Shown one piece after another: positions 23,130 through 35,994 of a stretch of DNA of 64,000 nucleotides. The DNA is from Metallyticus violacea. Taxonomy: Eukaryota; Arthropoda; Insecta; Mantodea; Metallyticidae. Every line of letters begins with the position of its first letter. The stretch's first letter is position 1. The notes beneath the pieces are model-generated. The model worked only from the letters and a program-made list of their open reading frames with translations. It ran no database searches and had not been told where the DNA came from. The position numbers were made by a program, and so were the translations under genes. Location of the stretch: the NCBI GenBank assembly GCA_030762175.1, contig CM060846.1, positions 309,538,512-309,602,511 of the forward strand. The letters are read 5' to 3'.

Positions 23130-26100
23130 GACCCGTTTGGTTTCATGCTGGTTATAATTAGTACTTGTGAATTAAGCAAGGTTTATGTTTCATCCTTCTG
23201 TCCCCGCTTACTATACTTTCATGGAAGGTTGCATTTCTGTTCTCTCTAGTAACGTCTTTAAAAATATACCAAGTGTGAATATGTCCAATATCTGTTCAAT
23301 TTTTACAGGAACTATGCGTACGCATTTAAAAAAAACTATAGGAGTAACACTTTTGAGTTATTACTAATGATATTTTAAAGAAATATTGTTTAATTTTTAA
23401 AAAATCACGGGAGTATTTTCAATCAAATCACTGTAACAATTTACTAGTTTGTTTGGATTAAACTTCAACATTTCAAAACTTGCCAACAAAATACAATCTT
23501 AAGTTTTCTGCCACTTTCTCCCCTGTACGCACACAAGGAATTTTTTTTTTTAAAATGCATGTATTCAGGATGTACATAAAGCAATTCCTTTCTTATGTTG
23601 CCGTTTTTACATTAGTGACTATCAAAATTCATTAAGAATGATATTAATTCATAAGTAAATAAGTATTTCATTGTAATCTCTTAAAATTAGGTAAGGTGTA
23701 ATTTCGAATGTGATTTGGCTCATTATTTAGTTCTGTGCCTATATCAAAAGAAGAGATTCCCGAGGTTTTAAAGCTAACGTGAATTTTATGACTTTGTATA
23801 TACTATACAAAAAAGATTTAAAATAAACTCATAGTTACAAGAACATATTTTTTAACAAAAGTAAATGTAATTCATCTACGCACTCCGTACTTCCCCTTGC
23901 AACGTATATTTTATTGCCAATATTCCCTCCTGTCCAAAATTATGCAAAATGTGCTTATGTGATAGCAACTGTACTGTTTTATTTTTACTCACCATTGGTG
24001 TTTATACCGGTATCCTCCGCCAGGCACGTTGACCGAAGTACGATTGCATAGTGTCTCAGTATTTGCCATGAGATCATCTTATTCCGTGCTGTCGTACTTC
24101 AAGTCTGTTTATTTCCTGTGAATCTTCCCCAGATATTCTATACACACAAACTTATTATTTAATGCCAGTTTTAGTAATTCTCCGGGTTATCATTTTAGGA
24201 ATAGCAACTTCAATGTTCAGCAAAAACACTGAATATGCCTACAAATTTCAATACAAAATTCACTTCCGAAATCTTTCTACACTGATTTCGTAGCATGAAA
24301 TATTATTAAAATCCTGTTTATGACAATGGCAGTGCACAATTTATTGGCATCAAATCTTACTGCATTACAGCTCTAGTGTGTAATGGAACCTCAACGACAA
24401 AATTTTGGGGAATGATGGGTCACGCATAGATAACAGTTTTTTGTTAAGGAACATATGTTCACTCATTGTCATTAAGGAGCTGTGGTGAACTTTTTTTTCG
24501 GAAATGAAATGAAATTTTTTAAAAATTTCTGTCAATTTAACATATTCTTTTACTCAATTAGAAAATTTATAAACAAACCTTTATTCTCTCAATCAATTCC
24601 TCTCTGTTGTCTGATGATTGCGCTAGCCATGCAACAGGACCTTCGCCTCCTACTCAATTTTTCTGCAATGGTGTTGCTAAATGTATGCGCAAATCAGTGA
24701 TGAATTGTAGTGGAATTCCTCCATGCTGGGACCACATAATTATGCGCAAAGCAAGTGCTACATCGTCAATCAGATCCAGAATTGCGTTCTATATTAACAC
24801 AGAATAACAAAATTACCTATGACTGTCGTGTGGCAGGAATGTAGACGGATAAGTCCGCACTACGCAGACCAACAAAACGCTATTACAGCAGTGTAACAGA
24901 GTGGTTAAGAGCTTAAAACGCACATTTTTTGCGCGGAAAATGAGCTTTTAAAACTGACGCATGTGGGAGGTGTCAACGAACATATGTTGTTTAACAAAAA
25001 AGTTAATTTCTTTGTGGTCTATAATTCTTCAAAGTTTGTCAATGAGGTTCCGTTAGACACGGTAAAGATTGCGCAGGTAATAGACATTGTTCATTGCAAC
25101 TCATCGAAAATAAGGGTATGCAGGTATAAATTAAGCCGTTAAAATATATTAAAATTATAATTATTGGTTCTGGCTGTAGCTTGTTCGCAGGGAAACGGCC
25201 ATATTCATTTAGTTTATGTGATACGCAAACATTAGTTCAGTCGTAACATTATATCTGACTAGAGAAACTTTTCGGGAAGCGCTTCTTTTCTTACGTTTAC
25301 TCAGCGGATAATTTGTATCATTCTCTATAAGAAAATGAATAACTTCTACAAAATTGTCACTTTTTGGACCTTTCAGTCTACAAGATAGCACTAGCTAACC
25401 AGGTCTCTTTATTCTCTCTAATCTGTTTAATTTTATTTAATGGAAACAAGCATCGTTTCTTATTCCATGTCATTTTTAAAATTTCTTCACATACATTTTT
25501 TTCTCTTCAGGCCGATTGTACTAAAATAAATGTTAATGTCTTAATATTCACACAGTAAATAAACATAATTAATTCTGGTAGTAAGCGTTGAAATGTTGTA
25601 TTTATTACTGAACAACCCGTTTCTTAGTTCAGAATAATAAACAAATAATGTACACTGTACATAAAATAAGATTAAAACCTACCGTTTGGCGGAATTCTTC
25701 AATTTTAAATATCTTAATGTAATACTTTTTAATTTTTTCTTATACGCTTACTGTGCTAAAACAGCAAAATAATCCGTCTTTTACACAATAATTCTGACAA
25801 GCAATAAAGAGGAACAATAATAATTACGCTATTGGACAACGGCATGTTAGTTTGACCTAAATGAAAGGTAGTCGGAAGCAGTGAAGATTAAACCTTTTAA
25901 ACTGCCCTAACAAAATTATCAAATAACTGCAAGCAACTGGAGTATACACCATAATCGATGTAGCAAATTACTTGCTTGTAAAAATAGGCGTGTAACTTTG
26001 TTTGTAATACCAAAATTATGTGCAATGAAAGGCTCAAGAAGTGATTGAGTTAGCAGGATGCTGTTGAGCCATCTGATTTGAGGGATGAGGTGTCGTAAAG

Positions 26101-26170
26101 ACGAGAAAATTATTTCATTGTGCTGAATGGTTAAAAATAATCCAGTATAAATATGAAATATTTTCGAATT
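23130..26170. other. AT-rich DNA, nothing recognised
   Basis: No gene or known repeat is recognised. A tRNA A-box-like word (GTGGTTAAGAGC) near 24900 has no B-box at the right distance. Frames reach 72 codons and look AT-driven. Confidence 0.5.
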
Positions 26171-26177
26171 AATAACT

Positions 26178-26657
26178 TTATGCCATATACTTCATGAAGG
26201 ATCGATCTTCGGAACCAATTTTGCGATTTTTCCCCTTAATTCTACCATGCAAAATGGAAGTCGCTCCGCACGTAGCTAAGTGATGGTCTGCTGTTATGAT
26301 TTCTATGGTAGTAAAAGAAAAGCGAAATAATGCAATTAACAGTGCTACCCCTATTTGCAGTGAAAGTATGTCAGCTGGAAATAGCCCCCATTCTGGGGTT
26401 ATCTGCAAGTAGTTTAATGAGGATTGTATAGCTAATGGTATGTGAAGGCTAGGCAATTTCGTTATACACAGTTTAAAATACCAACAAAAGTGGCGTGGCC
26501 AGCTATCTCTCCAGCTAGCGCTCCACTGCGGAGCGAATTCCCTTCCACGGCGTATTATGTTGCTGATATATTCTGCATGCACTACACTTCTGAAAGCAGT
26601 TGCGTGTTTCTTAAAATTAAAATATTCCAATTCATAAACCAGTATAATAGTGATCAT
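26178..26657 (-). other. Unassigned 159-codon open reading frame
   Basis: This is the longest open frame in the window. The product mixes charged and hydrophobic segments (for example RRGREFAPQWSASW and GRIKGKNRKIGSEDRSF) and has no domain I recognise. At this base composition a frame of this length is uncommon but not impossible by chance in 64 kb. No convincing splice sites, promoter or neighbouring exons were identified. It could be a transposon remnant, an exon or noise. Confidence 0.2.
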
Positions 26658-26699
26658 ATCCTCATTAAAAAATCAATTTAATTTAATCACTTTAGTGTT

Positions 26700-27395
26700 A
26701 GTTTTACTATTCTACGCACAACATTCTCACCTAAATGTGTGTAATTCATAAGTAATACTCGGAAGCTCCATCACTTCCCAAGTTTATCATTCAAATCCTG
26801 CAATTGACTCTTGCTCTATTTTTTCAAATCCAAGACTCTTACTCTATTTTACTATCCATAAAATATTAAACTTCAAGAGCTTCCTCAGTAAGAACTTTTC
26901 TGTGTGGAAGTCTGTAAACCAAGTTCTTTATACACTCAACATCTCGTGTCCTTATTGTCGATGAATTGATTATTTATGCTGTACGATCCCAAGGCTCAGA
27001 AACTACATTTGTCTTTTGGGTTAAGGAAAATAGCTAAGAAAAAAATTTACTCAAAAGGTTTTCGTTCGACGCTCGACGTTACAGTCTCCATTTCTTTATC
27101 TCTTCTTTACATGATAGCACTATATATGAAAACATATATAAATGTCTTTAATAGTGGAAATTAATATTATGCTGTTTCCAAGGGAAGCATTGTGAAACTA
27201 AGTCGTTCAATATTTGAGTTGCATTAATTTTCTTCTTACTTGTTTAAAATGTTTTGTCAATGAACTTTATTAGCTAAACATATACTTCTTCTCCAGCACA
27301 ACACATATTTTAAATTAAAAACTACATCAGTAAACATAGTGGATACATTTGAGGTTTATCTGTCTATCAAAATATACGCTGCTTTAGTTAGGGGA
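26700..27395. other. AT-rich spacer
   Basis: No recognised feature upstream of the complete transposon. Confidence 0.5.
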
Positions 27396-27498
27396 TTATA
27401 CCGAGGGTGCCAAAAATATATACACAATTTCACAGTAGATATATATTTAATATATTTCAAAGTTGGATCGAAAAACAGGGTAATGTGTTGTATGATAT

Positions 27499-27690
27499 TC
27501 TGTAAACAGATGTGACTCACATACATTATGATAGCGTCGCTTCGTGACAGGTAAAACAACAATGAACAAATGAAGCCAAGATTATCGTAAATCAACAATG
27601 ATCAAATGAAGCCAAGATTATCGTATTATGTTCTGTAAGCATATGTGATCCACACACATTACGTTATGCTAGCGTTGTCATGACAAATTG
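27499..27690 (+). repeat. Subterminal direct repeats of transposon copy 1
   Basis: A 36-bp unit containing AATGAAGCCAAGATTATCGTA is present twice in tandem (about 27555-27590 and 27591-27626). A longer unit (TTCTGTAARCAKATGTGA and then GCTAGCG- or GATAGCG-like sequence) appears at about 27499-27545 and 27630-27680. The same arrangement exists in copy 2. Subterminal repeats in this superfamily often bind transposase; that role here is inference. Confidence 0.7.
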
Positions 27691-27739
27691 TAGCCATGGT
27701 TATCGTTTGAACATCGACAAGCAATTTTTGAAGTAGTAT

Positions 27740-28735
27740 ACTCGAAAACCGAGAATGTTGTTGAAGTTCGAAGGTAATGGAGACATATGTAAAGAACAGA
27801 ACTGCCCACGCGAGTAGCAATTGCACACATTCGACAAAAATTTGAGACTCGTGGTACCATATGCGATGTTCACAAGGGCAGAGCTGGGAAATCTGGCACA
27901 GTAACAAACACGGCGTCCTGGGCTATGGTTTTGGAACCCTTTGAGCACTCACCGAAGAAGTCTACAAACAATGTGAATGTGAGACTGGGATTAGCAGAAC
28001 CAGCGTACGGCGTATTATTAAAACAGCAAAGTTTTCACCCCAAGGCTTTTGCATGCATTAAATGAAGATGACCCTGATCGGAGAATGCAGTACTGTGAGT
28101 GTTTCGGAACATGGTGCAAGAGGACGAGGAAAGTTTTTTGATCCGATGAGGCAAAATTTAAGTTAAACTGAACTGTTAACCGGCATAACTGCGTCAACTG
28201 GTGTGCAAATAAAGCACATGTTATTTTGGAAAAGGCTGTTAATTTACCTGGAATTAATGCTTGATGTGGGTTGTCATCTACCGGTCTAATTAGGCCATTG
28301 TTTTTTGAAGGAACAGTAACTGGTCCAGTGTACCTGAACATGATACGCACATTTGTCTTACCCGCAAATCTTATACCCTATGGAAATGAGAAATTTAACT
28401 TCCAACAGAATGGTGCACCACCACATTATCACCGATATGTACGTGTGTACCTTGATGACAATCTTCAAAGGCACTGGATAGGACGAAGAGGTCCGATTGA
28501 GTTTCCACTGCGTTCGTCGGATCTAACTCCGTTGAACTTCGACCTATGTAGAACTCTTAAGGATGTTGTATAGCGTAGAAAACCAGCTACACTGGCAGCA
28601 CTTCGGGAAGAAATTGAAACGGCATGTGCTATTCGCTAAGGGCACTTTCGTAAAGATTGCTCAATCGGTATTTCAACGTGCTCAGAAGTGTATCGAGCCG
28701 ATGATGGGCATTTTGAGCAACGGTTGTAACTGTTG
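27740..28735 (+). pseudogene. Transposase pseudogene of copy 1
   Basis: Translated in pieces, the gene shows an N-terminal helix-turn-helix part (TGISRTSVRRIIKTAKF near 27990-28030). A first-aspartate motif SDEAKFKLN lies near 28140. The second motif, FQQNGAPPHYHR near 28400, has asparagine where the catalytic aspartate belongs. The third motif, SSDLTPLNFDL, lies near 28520. There are 36 residues between the second and third catalytic positions. The C-terminal part continues in another frame past 28563. Stops and frameshifts break the gene. The product would have cut and joined DNA at TA sites in the nucleus. It is not functional. Confidence 0.88.
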
Positions 28736-28859
28736 TAACTGTAAAGGTCTAAGATGGTTAGTGCTAATCATTTTCTGTTTGAGTGAATTCAGTTTTGATA
28801 TGTTAACACCGTTTTTTCTTTGCTTGAAGTATGTATACAATTTTTGGCACCCTCTGTAT

Positions 28860-29880
28860 TTTATACTTTAATTCCATTACAATTTTAAAGTATATTTCTT
28901 ATTGAAATCACATATTGTTAAATCTTTATTTTGGTAAACTACTTGTACAGACATAAAATATTGAACTGTTTTGATAATTTTTATTAGTACACAAAATTGG
29001 AGATGAAAGTAAGATTTTGAGAACAATTCCATAATATCCGGTAGAAGTGATATTCCTAACCAGTGTTCAATCGAAGGTAAAGTAAGATTTCATAATTCTT
29101 TTTTCTAAGTCGATAGTATTATTAAAGAGAAAGCTAAACCTTATGGAAATATTAAGATCAAATGATATAATACACAATAGATTGCAAGGTTCTAACAAAA
29201 ACCTATCAAACGTAATTTAAAATCTCTTTCCTTTCTTATCGCGCATTATGTTGATTGAAAAAAAGCGTTTTGTTTTATTAGCCAATAAAATGCTTAGATT
29301 TTTTTATTTATGTCGTTTATTTTAAAGTTTTGCATACAGAACAACAATGGTATGTTAGACCGTCTTTTATGTTTAATGCTTACAAACTGCTGCACTACAA
29401 GTTTTGAGTTTAAACAGCGATATTTCTGAGATGTGCGCTCTGGATTTCTCTCTTCACCTGGCGCTATATCCGTGTACTCCTAACAAGTTTCTTTATCCCA
29501 TATTCTTTTCAACGTCTTCCTTCTGTAAAGCGAGAACAAACACTTCAGTGGGTTTTCTTGCCCTGCTTAGAGACAACTTTCATTGGCAAAATAGTTCCCT
29601 TATATCTTCTCTATTTCCGGTGACAAGGCTAAGCGGCTCAACTGTTGTAATGACATGATAAAGGAGATGGAAAAAGATGATGTTGCTTCCCTCCTAGCTT
29701 TCTCAGTAGCACAAATATTCTACTAAATCGAAAATGAATCGCCACAACATGTGAGTTTCGATTTTAGAAAATTAAGGAAAAAAATACAAAACAAAAACAA
29801 AATCACGGAGCATAAACGCATTCACCAAATGTTCAAGTTTTCTGCTTACTTTTTAAGGTAAAGACGTATGTGGTTTTCCT
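28860..29880. other. AT-rich DNA, nothing recognised
   Basis: A frame at 29404-29658 (+, 84 codons) is less AT-rich than its surroundings but matches no family I know. Confidence 0.45.
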
Positions 29881-29890
29881 TTCTGTAGAG

Positions 29891-30185
29891 TCGGTCCTGG
29901 TGGTATAGTGGGTAACCATACTTTCCTCCTAAACCCAAGATTGCGAGTTCGATCCCGACCAGGACCCATGCATTTTTTCGGGCGTAAAATTCCTAAGTAT
30001 GGCTTCCTTTTGAAGAGAAGTAAAGCCACGGGTTCCATGTTGTAGATTTATAGTACGAAAAAGAATCTCAAGCCTGAAAGAAGGGACCTGTGAGCAAAGT
30101 TTGTGGGCCGTTTCACGTCCTGATTTGAATGGGACGCTCATGACCTGAGATGTTAAAGAGCGTTCGTAAATAAACTCATTCAAAA
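29891..30185 (+). mobile_element. SINE family B copy B3
   Basis: The head reads TCGGTCCTGGTGGTATAGTG, with a mutated B-box GCGAGTTCGATCCCGACC. The body has GAAGTAAAGCCACGGGTTCC and GGGCCGTTTCACGTCCTGA, and the tail GAGATGTTAAAG, then AGCGTTCGTAAATAAAC. An A-rich end follows to about 30200. An imperfect duplication, TTTCTGTAGA before and TTTCTGCAGA after (near 30209), may mark the insertion. Confidence 0.88.
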
Positions 30186-30365
30186 AGAAATAAATAAAAA
30201 AACACCGTTTCTGCAGAAACGATGGTGATAGTTTTCCTGCACCACGGAACTGGCTACTTTTTCATTGGAGTGCCCCAAGTTTTCTTGAGATTTACTACAT
30301 CATTGATAAAGATAGAATATTATCCAGATGAGCGGACCTGGTGCCACGCAGTTACTTCTGCGGTT

Positions 30366-30377
30366 ACTTCTACCGGA
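30366..30377. repeat. Target-site duplication, left (SINE A5)
   Basis: ACTTCTACCGGA is repeated exactly at 30657-30668 on the other side of the SINE A copy. Confidence 0.88.
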
Positions 30378-30656
30378 GTAGTGTTTAACGCCCGTTTTCA
30401 CTACTGAGGCACTACAGGCGGTGGATACTGATGATACATGAGATGGAATGTTAAATTGGGAAAGGATGTTTTTTTTTTAAAGGAAGGAAGCGTTACAGGC
30501 CTAAGTTTAGGTACCTCCCCGGCATTTGCCAGTTATGAAGACTGAGGAAAACCTGGAAAAATCCCCAGTCAGAGAGGACGGTCCTGGTGGGATTCGAACC
30601 GCAGACCTCCCGCTCACGAGTCCGTGCCTTAACGACCTCGGCCACCCGTGGCGGTC
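30378..30656 (-). mobile_element. SINE family A copy A5, full length
   Basis: This is a reverse-oriented full copy. The tail is GTGTTTAACGCCCGTTTTCA, followed by the body with GATGATACATGAGATGG, a T-run of about nine, and GGATTCGAACCGCAGACC (reverse B-box). The head end is CGGCCACCCGTGGCGGT. The 12-bp exact duplications make this, with A1, the best-delimited family-A insertion in the window. Confidence 0.92.
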
Positions 30657-30669
30657 ACTTCTACCGGAC

Positions 30670-31045
30670 ACAGCAATACTTTCAGAGAGTGTAGAGGTGT
30701 ATTAGAGAAAAAAAAACCGATGCATCGTATTTATAGTTTAGTATAATGAAATTATATTGTAATAAAGAAGTTTAAAATAGATGTGGATAAGTCAATACAC
30801 ACTTGCTTCTTGAACAAGGAAATCCCGAATTTCAATAGTTCAACTTTTCCGTTTTCAAGATTTAATGGTATAGCATTTCCCAAAATCTCGGACTAGTCAT
30901 GTGGCAGTACGACACTAAACCACAGTTTACTGATTTATCGCGTTATGTAACTTATTCTTGAGCAGCGGCACCCATGCCGTTATACTATAACATAAAGCAT
31001 ATCAGCAAATGATTGCAGTGTGTATGTAAGATTCCGGATTACCCG
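30670..31045. other. AT-rich spacer
   Basis: No recognised feature. Confidence 0.5.
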
Positions 31046-31050
31046 TCACT

Positions 31051-31097
31051 TAGAAATAAAACGATGCGGGATGCAAACCTCTAGTTTGACTCGGCAT
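31051..31097 (+). repeat. Short dispersed repeat E, copy 1
   Basis: TAGAAATAAAACGATGCGGG followed by ATGCAAACCTCTAGTTTGAC resembles 42193-42236 (TAGAAATAAAGTTATGCGGG, then TTGCAAAG and CTTGACCCTCGCC). The similarity covers about 45 bp. The family is unknown; it may be the core of a small DNA element. Confidence 0.4.
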
Positions 31098-31109
31098 TGA
31101 CAGTTCATA

Positions 31110-34100
31110 GTCTGGAGGGAGCTGTTCACCTGACTGATAATGTGACAGTCTGATTTTTTGAACCTATCAGGAAAATTTATATGTCCAAATTTATATGTCC
31201 AAAAATGTTCATCATATTACTCTAATAACAAAATTAAATATATATATTCATTTAAGGGACACTGGAAGTGCATTTTCAAAATTCCACATTTTTGTAAGGA
31301 TTTTTGAAGCTATTTATGTTATTATATTGATATTAAGTTAATGTGTAAACCAAAAGTCATTCATATTAGATAAATAATTTGCGATCTATAAACTATTTTA
31401 TAAATTTTATTAAATAAATATGTCACATAATCAAAATGCCCCTCGCGGCTCACGAGTTTAGAAAATTGGTTGTCATTTTTGCAATTGAAGCTTCGAATCA
31501 CTTACAAAGATTGTATAAAAATTGCTTTAAATAAATTTTATGAATGAACTGTGTTACATTTTTGAATTTATAAGAAATTTTAATCTTTAAAATTAATAAT
31601 TTTTCATTAAAAATATATTTTGAAAGTATTAATAATGTTAGCATTTAAATATAATATTATATTGGATATTTCTGAACATTCTGGGAAATTTTAATTGAAT
31701 TTAAACAAAAATTGTTACGTGTGGGACATTTTGAATGCATAAAAATTAAGTTTTGGAAAAAAAAATGCTGTTTTATTTAAAAGTATGCTGGGAAACAAAG
31801 TGATTTAAACAGACACGCCGGGCTCTTTAAATGGCTGTATAGCCCGAAGGGAGGGCAGACATGCAACTGTTGACTCTCTGTGTACGCCCAAAGATTCAAG
31901 GAATAATTTGCAGCAAAAAAGGAAAGATTTTCGATTTTTGTCCGAATTTGGTCAAAAACTCTTTGCCAGTGTTCCTTAAATAATTTACATTGGTATTTTC
32001 GTACTTGTATTACAAAAATAATACATTATTTAAAAATTGTTCAAAAGAATCTTCTTTGGTGCACTTTTGCCAACGGACTTTAGTTATTTACAGCACCATC
32101 ACAACAAGGAACTAAATAGCATTTGCATAAAACTGGCTCGTAGGGAAATTTTCTTCTATTCATTTCTGTAAAAAGCTTTGAAAGGGGAATTTTGTAGCTT
32201 GCGAAAGAGAAAATTGCAGCATAACACCACTTTACATAGGTATATAAAATGTTGTGTGTATAAAACTTTTAATCTTTTAACGTATACTCTACCAAATAAT
32301 TTAATGCTGTTTAGCATTACAATGACTTTTGAAAAAAAATAGTCTATGCTATATAGTGTAATTTACAAAATATAAGTTCCTTTTATAATGATATTCAACC
32401 TAATTCTTCAACAAGTACAAGGAATTTATATGGGTTCATATTTTCCATGATTGACGTCTTTTGCTTATAAATGTGCACTTATTAAGAGACGGTTGATAGA
32501 CACGCACTGGGCAATCGACTGGTCTATGGCTGCCCACTCAAGCGGGATATTACAATAGTAATGTCGCAGACAACTTGTTTTGAATTACAGTGCATGGAGT
32601 CCGAGCTTTAGTAGTACGTAGTTCCTGTATCATACCTTACTCCCCCCATTATTATAATTATGCTTTTACTTTCATATCAACTGCAGCAAGGAACGCCCTT
32701 GTGACTCTTCCTCGTGCTTCCTCCGCCTTTACAGAGGTAATGACGTCACAGTGCTTAAACTTGATGCCATAAGGACGAGGAAGATAGGGAGGTTTTTACG
32801 GCCTTATAAAAAGGAAGGGAAACATGGAAATACCAGGCTTCCATGCACACCATTCACACAAGGAGTACACATTTTTACACTGGATTCCCGTCCCAGGCGC
32901 TATAAAATCGCTTTATCATTTCCAACACAAACGGAACTGTTTGGGTTGGGCCTTTTTCACTGATTTCCTCTTTCTTTTCTTTAAGGACCCCAAGTCCATA
33001 TATTTTCTCACTCGTTCTCTTCCTTCGCACAGCCAGTTTCCGCACTATATACCAGGGTGTATATTTCTGAAGACCAGCAAGGAAAAAATCGATAGCTGGC
33101 AAATAGGACCGGTGGCTTAACATTAATGATGCACTGATTCCTTTCGGGGAGCTGAATACTCTTTATTTCGTAGGGGCGGCTCGTCCCTGAGGAGAGAAAT
33201 AGGTGGCTAAGTTCGGAGAACTACCGCTATATATCGTCCTGGTGTACGTTTTTGGAGCCACGCAAAATCGCGAAAAACACCGCGCATTTTCTGTGCTTCG
33301 AAAATCTCGAATTGTGAGGAGGCAACCCAGCATCTCAGCAAAATGTTCCATTTGTGTTGATTAGCGTATTTCAAAACTGAAAAATATTACCCTTGTACAG
33401 TTGTATGTTGGTGAGATATGAAAGAAAACATTTGTAGCGGAAATCTCGCTTCTTTGTGGATCTCAAAGATACATCATGATCCGGAATTAATATTAATTTG
33501 GTTTTTCCCGCTTCTTTATCAGAATAATAATTTATTTTAGTAAAAATGGTGAATTTCGATCTTTGACAACCATAAGGACGGATTATTTGTAGAATGTAGA
33601 TCATAGTTTGAGAAAAGATTCTGTTGAAGCCTCTAGTCGTGTTATATAAACACTGGTTACTAATAAGGACTGCTTGCATATGGAGCTGTTTTAATTTCGG
33701 ATGCATCACCAATCTCAGTTTTCTTGGTCATGTACCTGTACAAAATATGCGTTTTCAACTGTTATTTTCTTGCAGTTTTTTCCACCTCTTACTTTATACT
33801 TCATATATCATAATAAAATTTATTTAAACGCCTTTGTCAGAGTTTCTGTACATGTTTCAACATTAAACAATTGAATTATTTATTTTCCTAATTTGTCCAA
33901 TAATACTTTACAGCAGAATGAGTAATAATTATAAGGAATGTCATGTAGCATAATTTTAGTTGTTTTTTCTGTAGTTTAAAGTGTTTATCCCAATTTTCAA
34001 ATATTTAATATTCCAATCAAAACAAATCAAATATCTTTGACGATAGCATAGACATCTGGATAAGTAGGAATGTTTTCAATGATCCATTGGTTTAACAGTT

Positions 34101-35985
34101 GCATCATTTAATATATCGAAATTTGTAAGCACTACAACCAGAATGAATTTAGGTTGGTGCTGAATTATAGACAACAGGTAGGGGAGGTATAATAGGTCAC
34201 GAGCTGCAAACCACCCTCTACCCTTATTATTTTTGTTTACCTGCCGCGCGGTGTTCGTACTTTGTTTGTTTTGATCTAGTAGTTTGTGTGTAACTACCTG
34301 ATTTTAAGTGCTGAAGAATTCCGATGCTTAGTTGTTAGGCCGCAGGCTTTGGTTATTCAATATGTTTTGCTTGACATAAATGGGGGGTCTTTGTAGAAAG
34401 AGGGAACCCAACACAACTTGTATACTATTTTCTTAAACATCAGCACTAAGTGATGAGATGCTAATCAGCCAGGGTTACAAATTCCAGAAACTTTAAACCT
34501 TGATTTCCCAATTCTAACTGTAGTGTTCCAAAATTAAAAGTTGAATCCGGAAGTGTGGAGAAATGAAGTAGCCCATATGTGGCATAGTCGTTTCTGGAAG
34601 CGGGACAATCGCTGTGGGCTCTAACATACAGTTTAGTAAAAGGGGAACGATGATTTTGGTATACACAGTGTGGTTTCTGTAACAACGGTATTTGTATGTT
34701 TTTAAATTCTCATCGTTTTACATTCTGTTTGTTTCATGTTTATTTAGCATTGTACGAAATCCCAGAGGAATATAGAGGTATGCCTTCCATGTGAGACGTG
34801 AAGGCATTGCTACCGTTTATAATCTTAACCTGGCGTCATCTGCCATCCGATTTTGATAGTTTCCTTCTCTGGCATATCCTCAACAAAGGCAGTAAAGCGA
34901 TTTGATGTTGTTTGCCTTTTAGCATCGATATCTAGTCGGATTACGGAGTCGGCAGCTAAGTTGTTAAGCTTCTTCATTTTTGGAGAACACTGGATGTGCC
35001 ATTAAATCCCTAGCGTTTGAAATGTCTTTGCCCCTCTCCCCGTTTCACTTCCTCGCGGGGATTGAAAACCACTCTCTGGCTGGCTACCGGCACGCAAGGA
35101 AGTATTGTCCAGAGAAAGAGTGAGACCTTGGAGGATACGCGATGCTTCACCGCTTCGCTCTTCTTTCGTGTCCTGTAACCAGAGAGTGTTTCTGTCCCAG
35201 ACTCTAAGATAAAAGCAAATTTAGATGGTTATATTTTTCCTTTCGGCACTCTATTTGCCATTTCCTTTTGTCGTAGTTTCTCTTTTTCGCGTAATGGTTT
35301 CCACACACTTCTTTAACGGACTCCAACATTCCTTAGCCCGTTATTTTTACCATTATGAAGTCGTGTTGTAATTTTGGAAGAGAGAAATGTCAGTGCACAA
35401 TTGAACGCAATTAAGTTCACGTTGTAATACGTTCCGTACACAGGTAAAAGAAAAAGTGAGATTCTCTACACCAGACTAGACTATATTAATACAATTGCAA
35501 AGTTTCTTTTAGATTTTGGCTAATTGAAACTTTTTTTTAGTAAATGTAGTAATCAGAACACAGAATTAATGTAAAGTTGGTATTAAAGAAAAAAGTAACC
35601 CTTTTTTATAATAAGTGTTGCTGTTTAAAAGTTAGCTATAGCTATGACGATAAAGGGTTGGACAAGTGCGCTATAGTATTTATAGAAGTCTGTTACGCTT
35701 GTTACAGAATTGATGCCTTTCTGATTCCACTTCAGACACAAAAGGAAATCCTGACAGTTAGATGTATTCTTCATAAAGATTGTTAGATGAAACAATATAA
35801 TAGAAAAGTCTTGCGTTGAAGAGAATGTCGGTAGAAGTTCAGCAAAGTTAAGGAAAAGGGAGTAGCCAGTTAGTGTATTTATTTTAATATTTATATTTTT
35901 ACTGAAACCAAAAAATGATACTATATTTATAATCGACAATACGCCCAATTTGAGTTATAGGAGATCTTGAAAACGTATCAATACA
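31110..35985. other. Long stretch without a recognised gene
   Basis: It is AT-rich, with two GC-richer patches (about 32600-33340 and 34780-35220). A short tandem AAATTTATATGTCC lies near 31172-31200. The second patch holds a 10-bp inverted pair CACTCTCTGG (35070-35079) and CCAGAGAGTG (35179-35188). Frames of up to 113 codons (33371-33712 -) match no family I know. Confidence 0.4.
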
Positions 35986-35994
35986 GTGTCGGCA

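Larger units (their letters stand above)
27401..28856 (+). mobile_element. Near-complete IS630/mariner-type transposon, copy 1
   Basis: The 1456-bp element is bounded by inverted repeats: CCGAGGGTGCCAAAAAT at the left, and the complement of CAGAGGGTGCCAAAAAT at the right. TA lies on both sides (27399-27400 and 28857-28858), the target duplication of this superfamily. A broken transposase gene on the plus strand fills most of the interior. A compound array of direct repeats lies between the left end and the gene. A second copy is at 39361-40756 (-). Both TIRs survive, so the element could in principle be recognised by a related transposase, but its own gene is dead. Confidence 0.92.

Noticed and set aside
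24885..24915. A-box-like word GTGGTTAAGAGC
   Set aside because: No B-box at a suitable distance and no similarity to the SINE families.
35070..35188. 10-bp inverted pair CACTCTCTGG and CCAGAGAGTG in a GC-richer patch
   Set aside because: Too short and too far apart to claim transposon ends; no flanking duplication.
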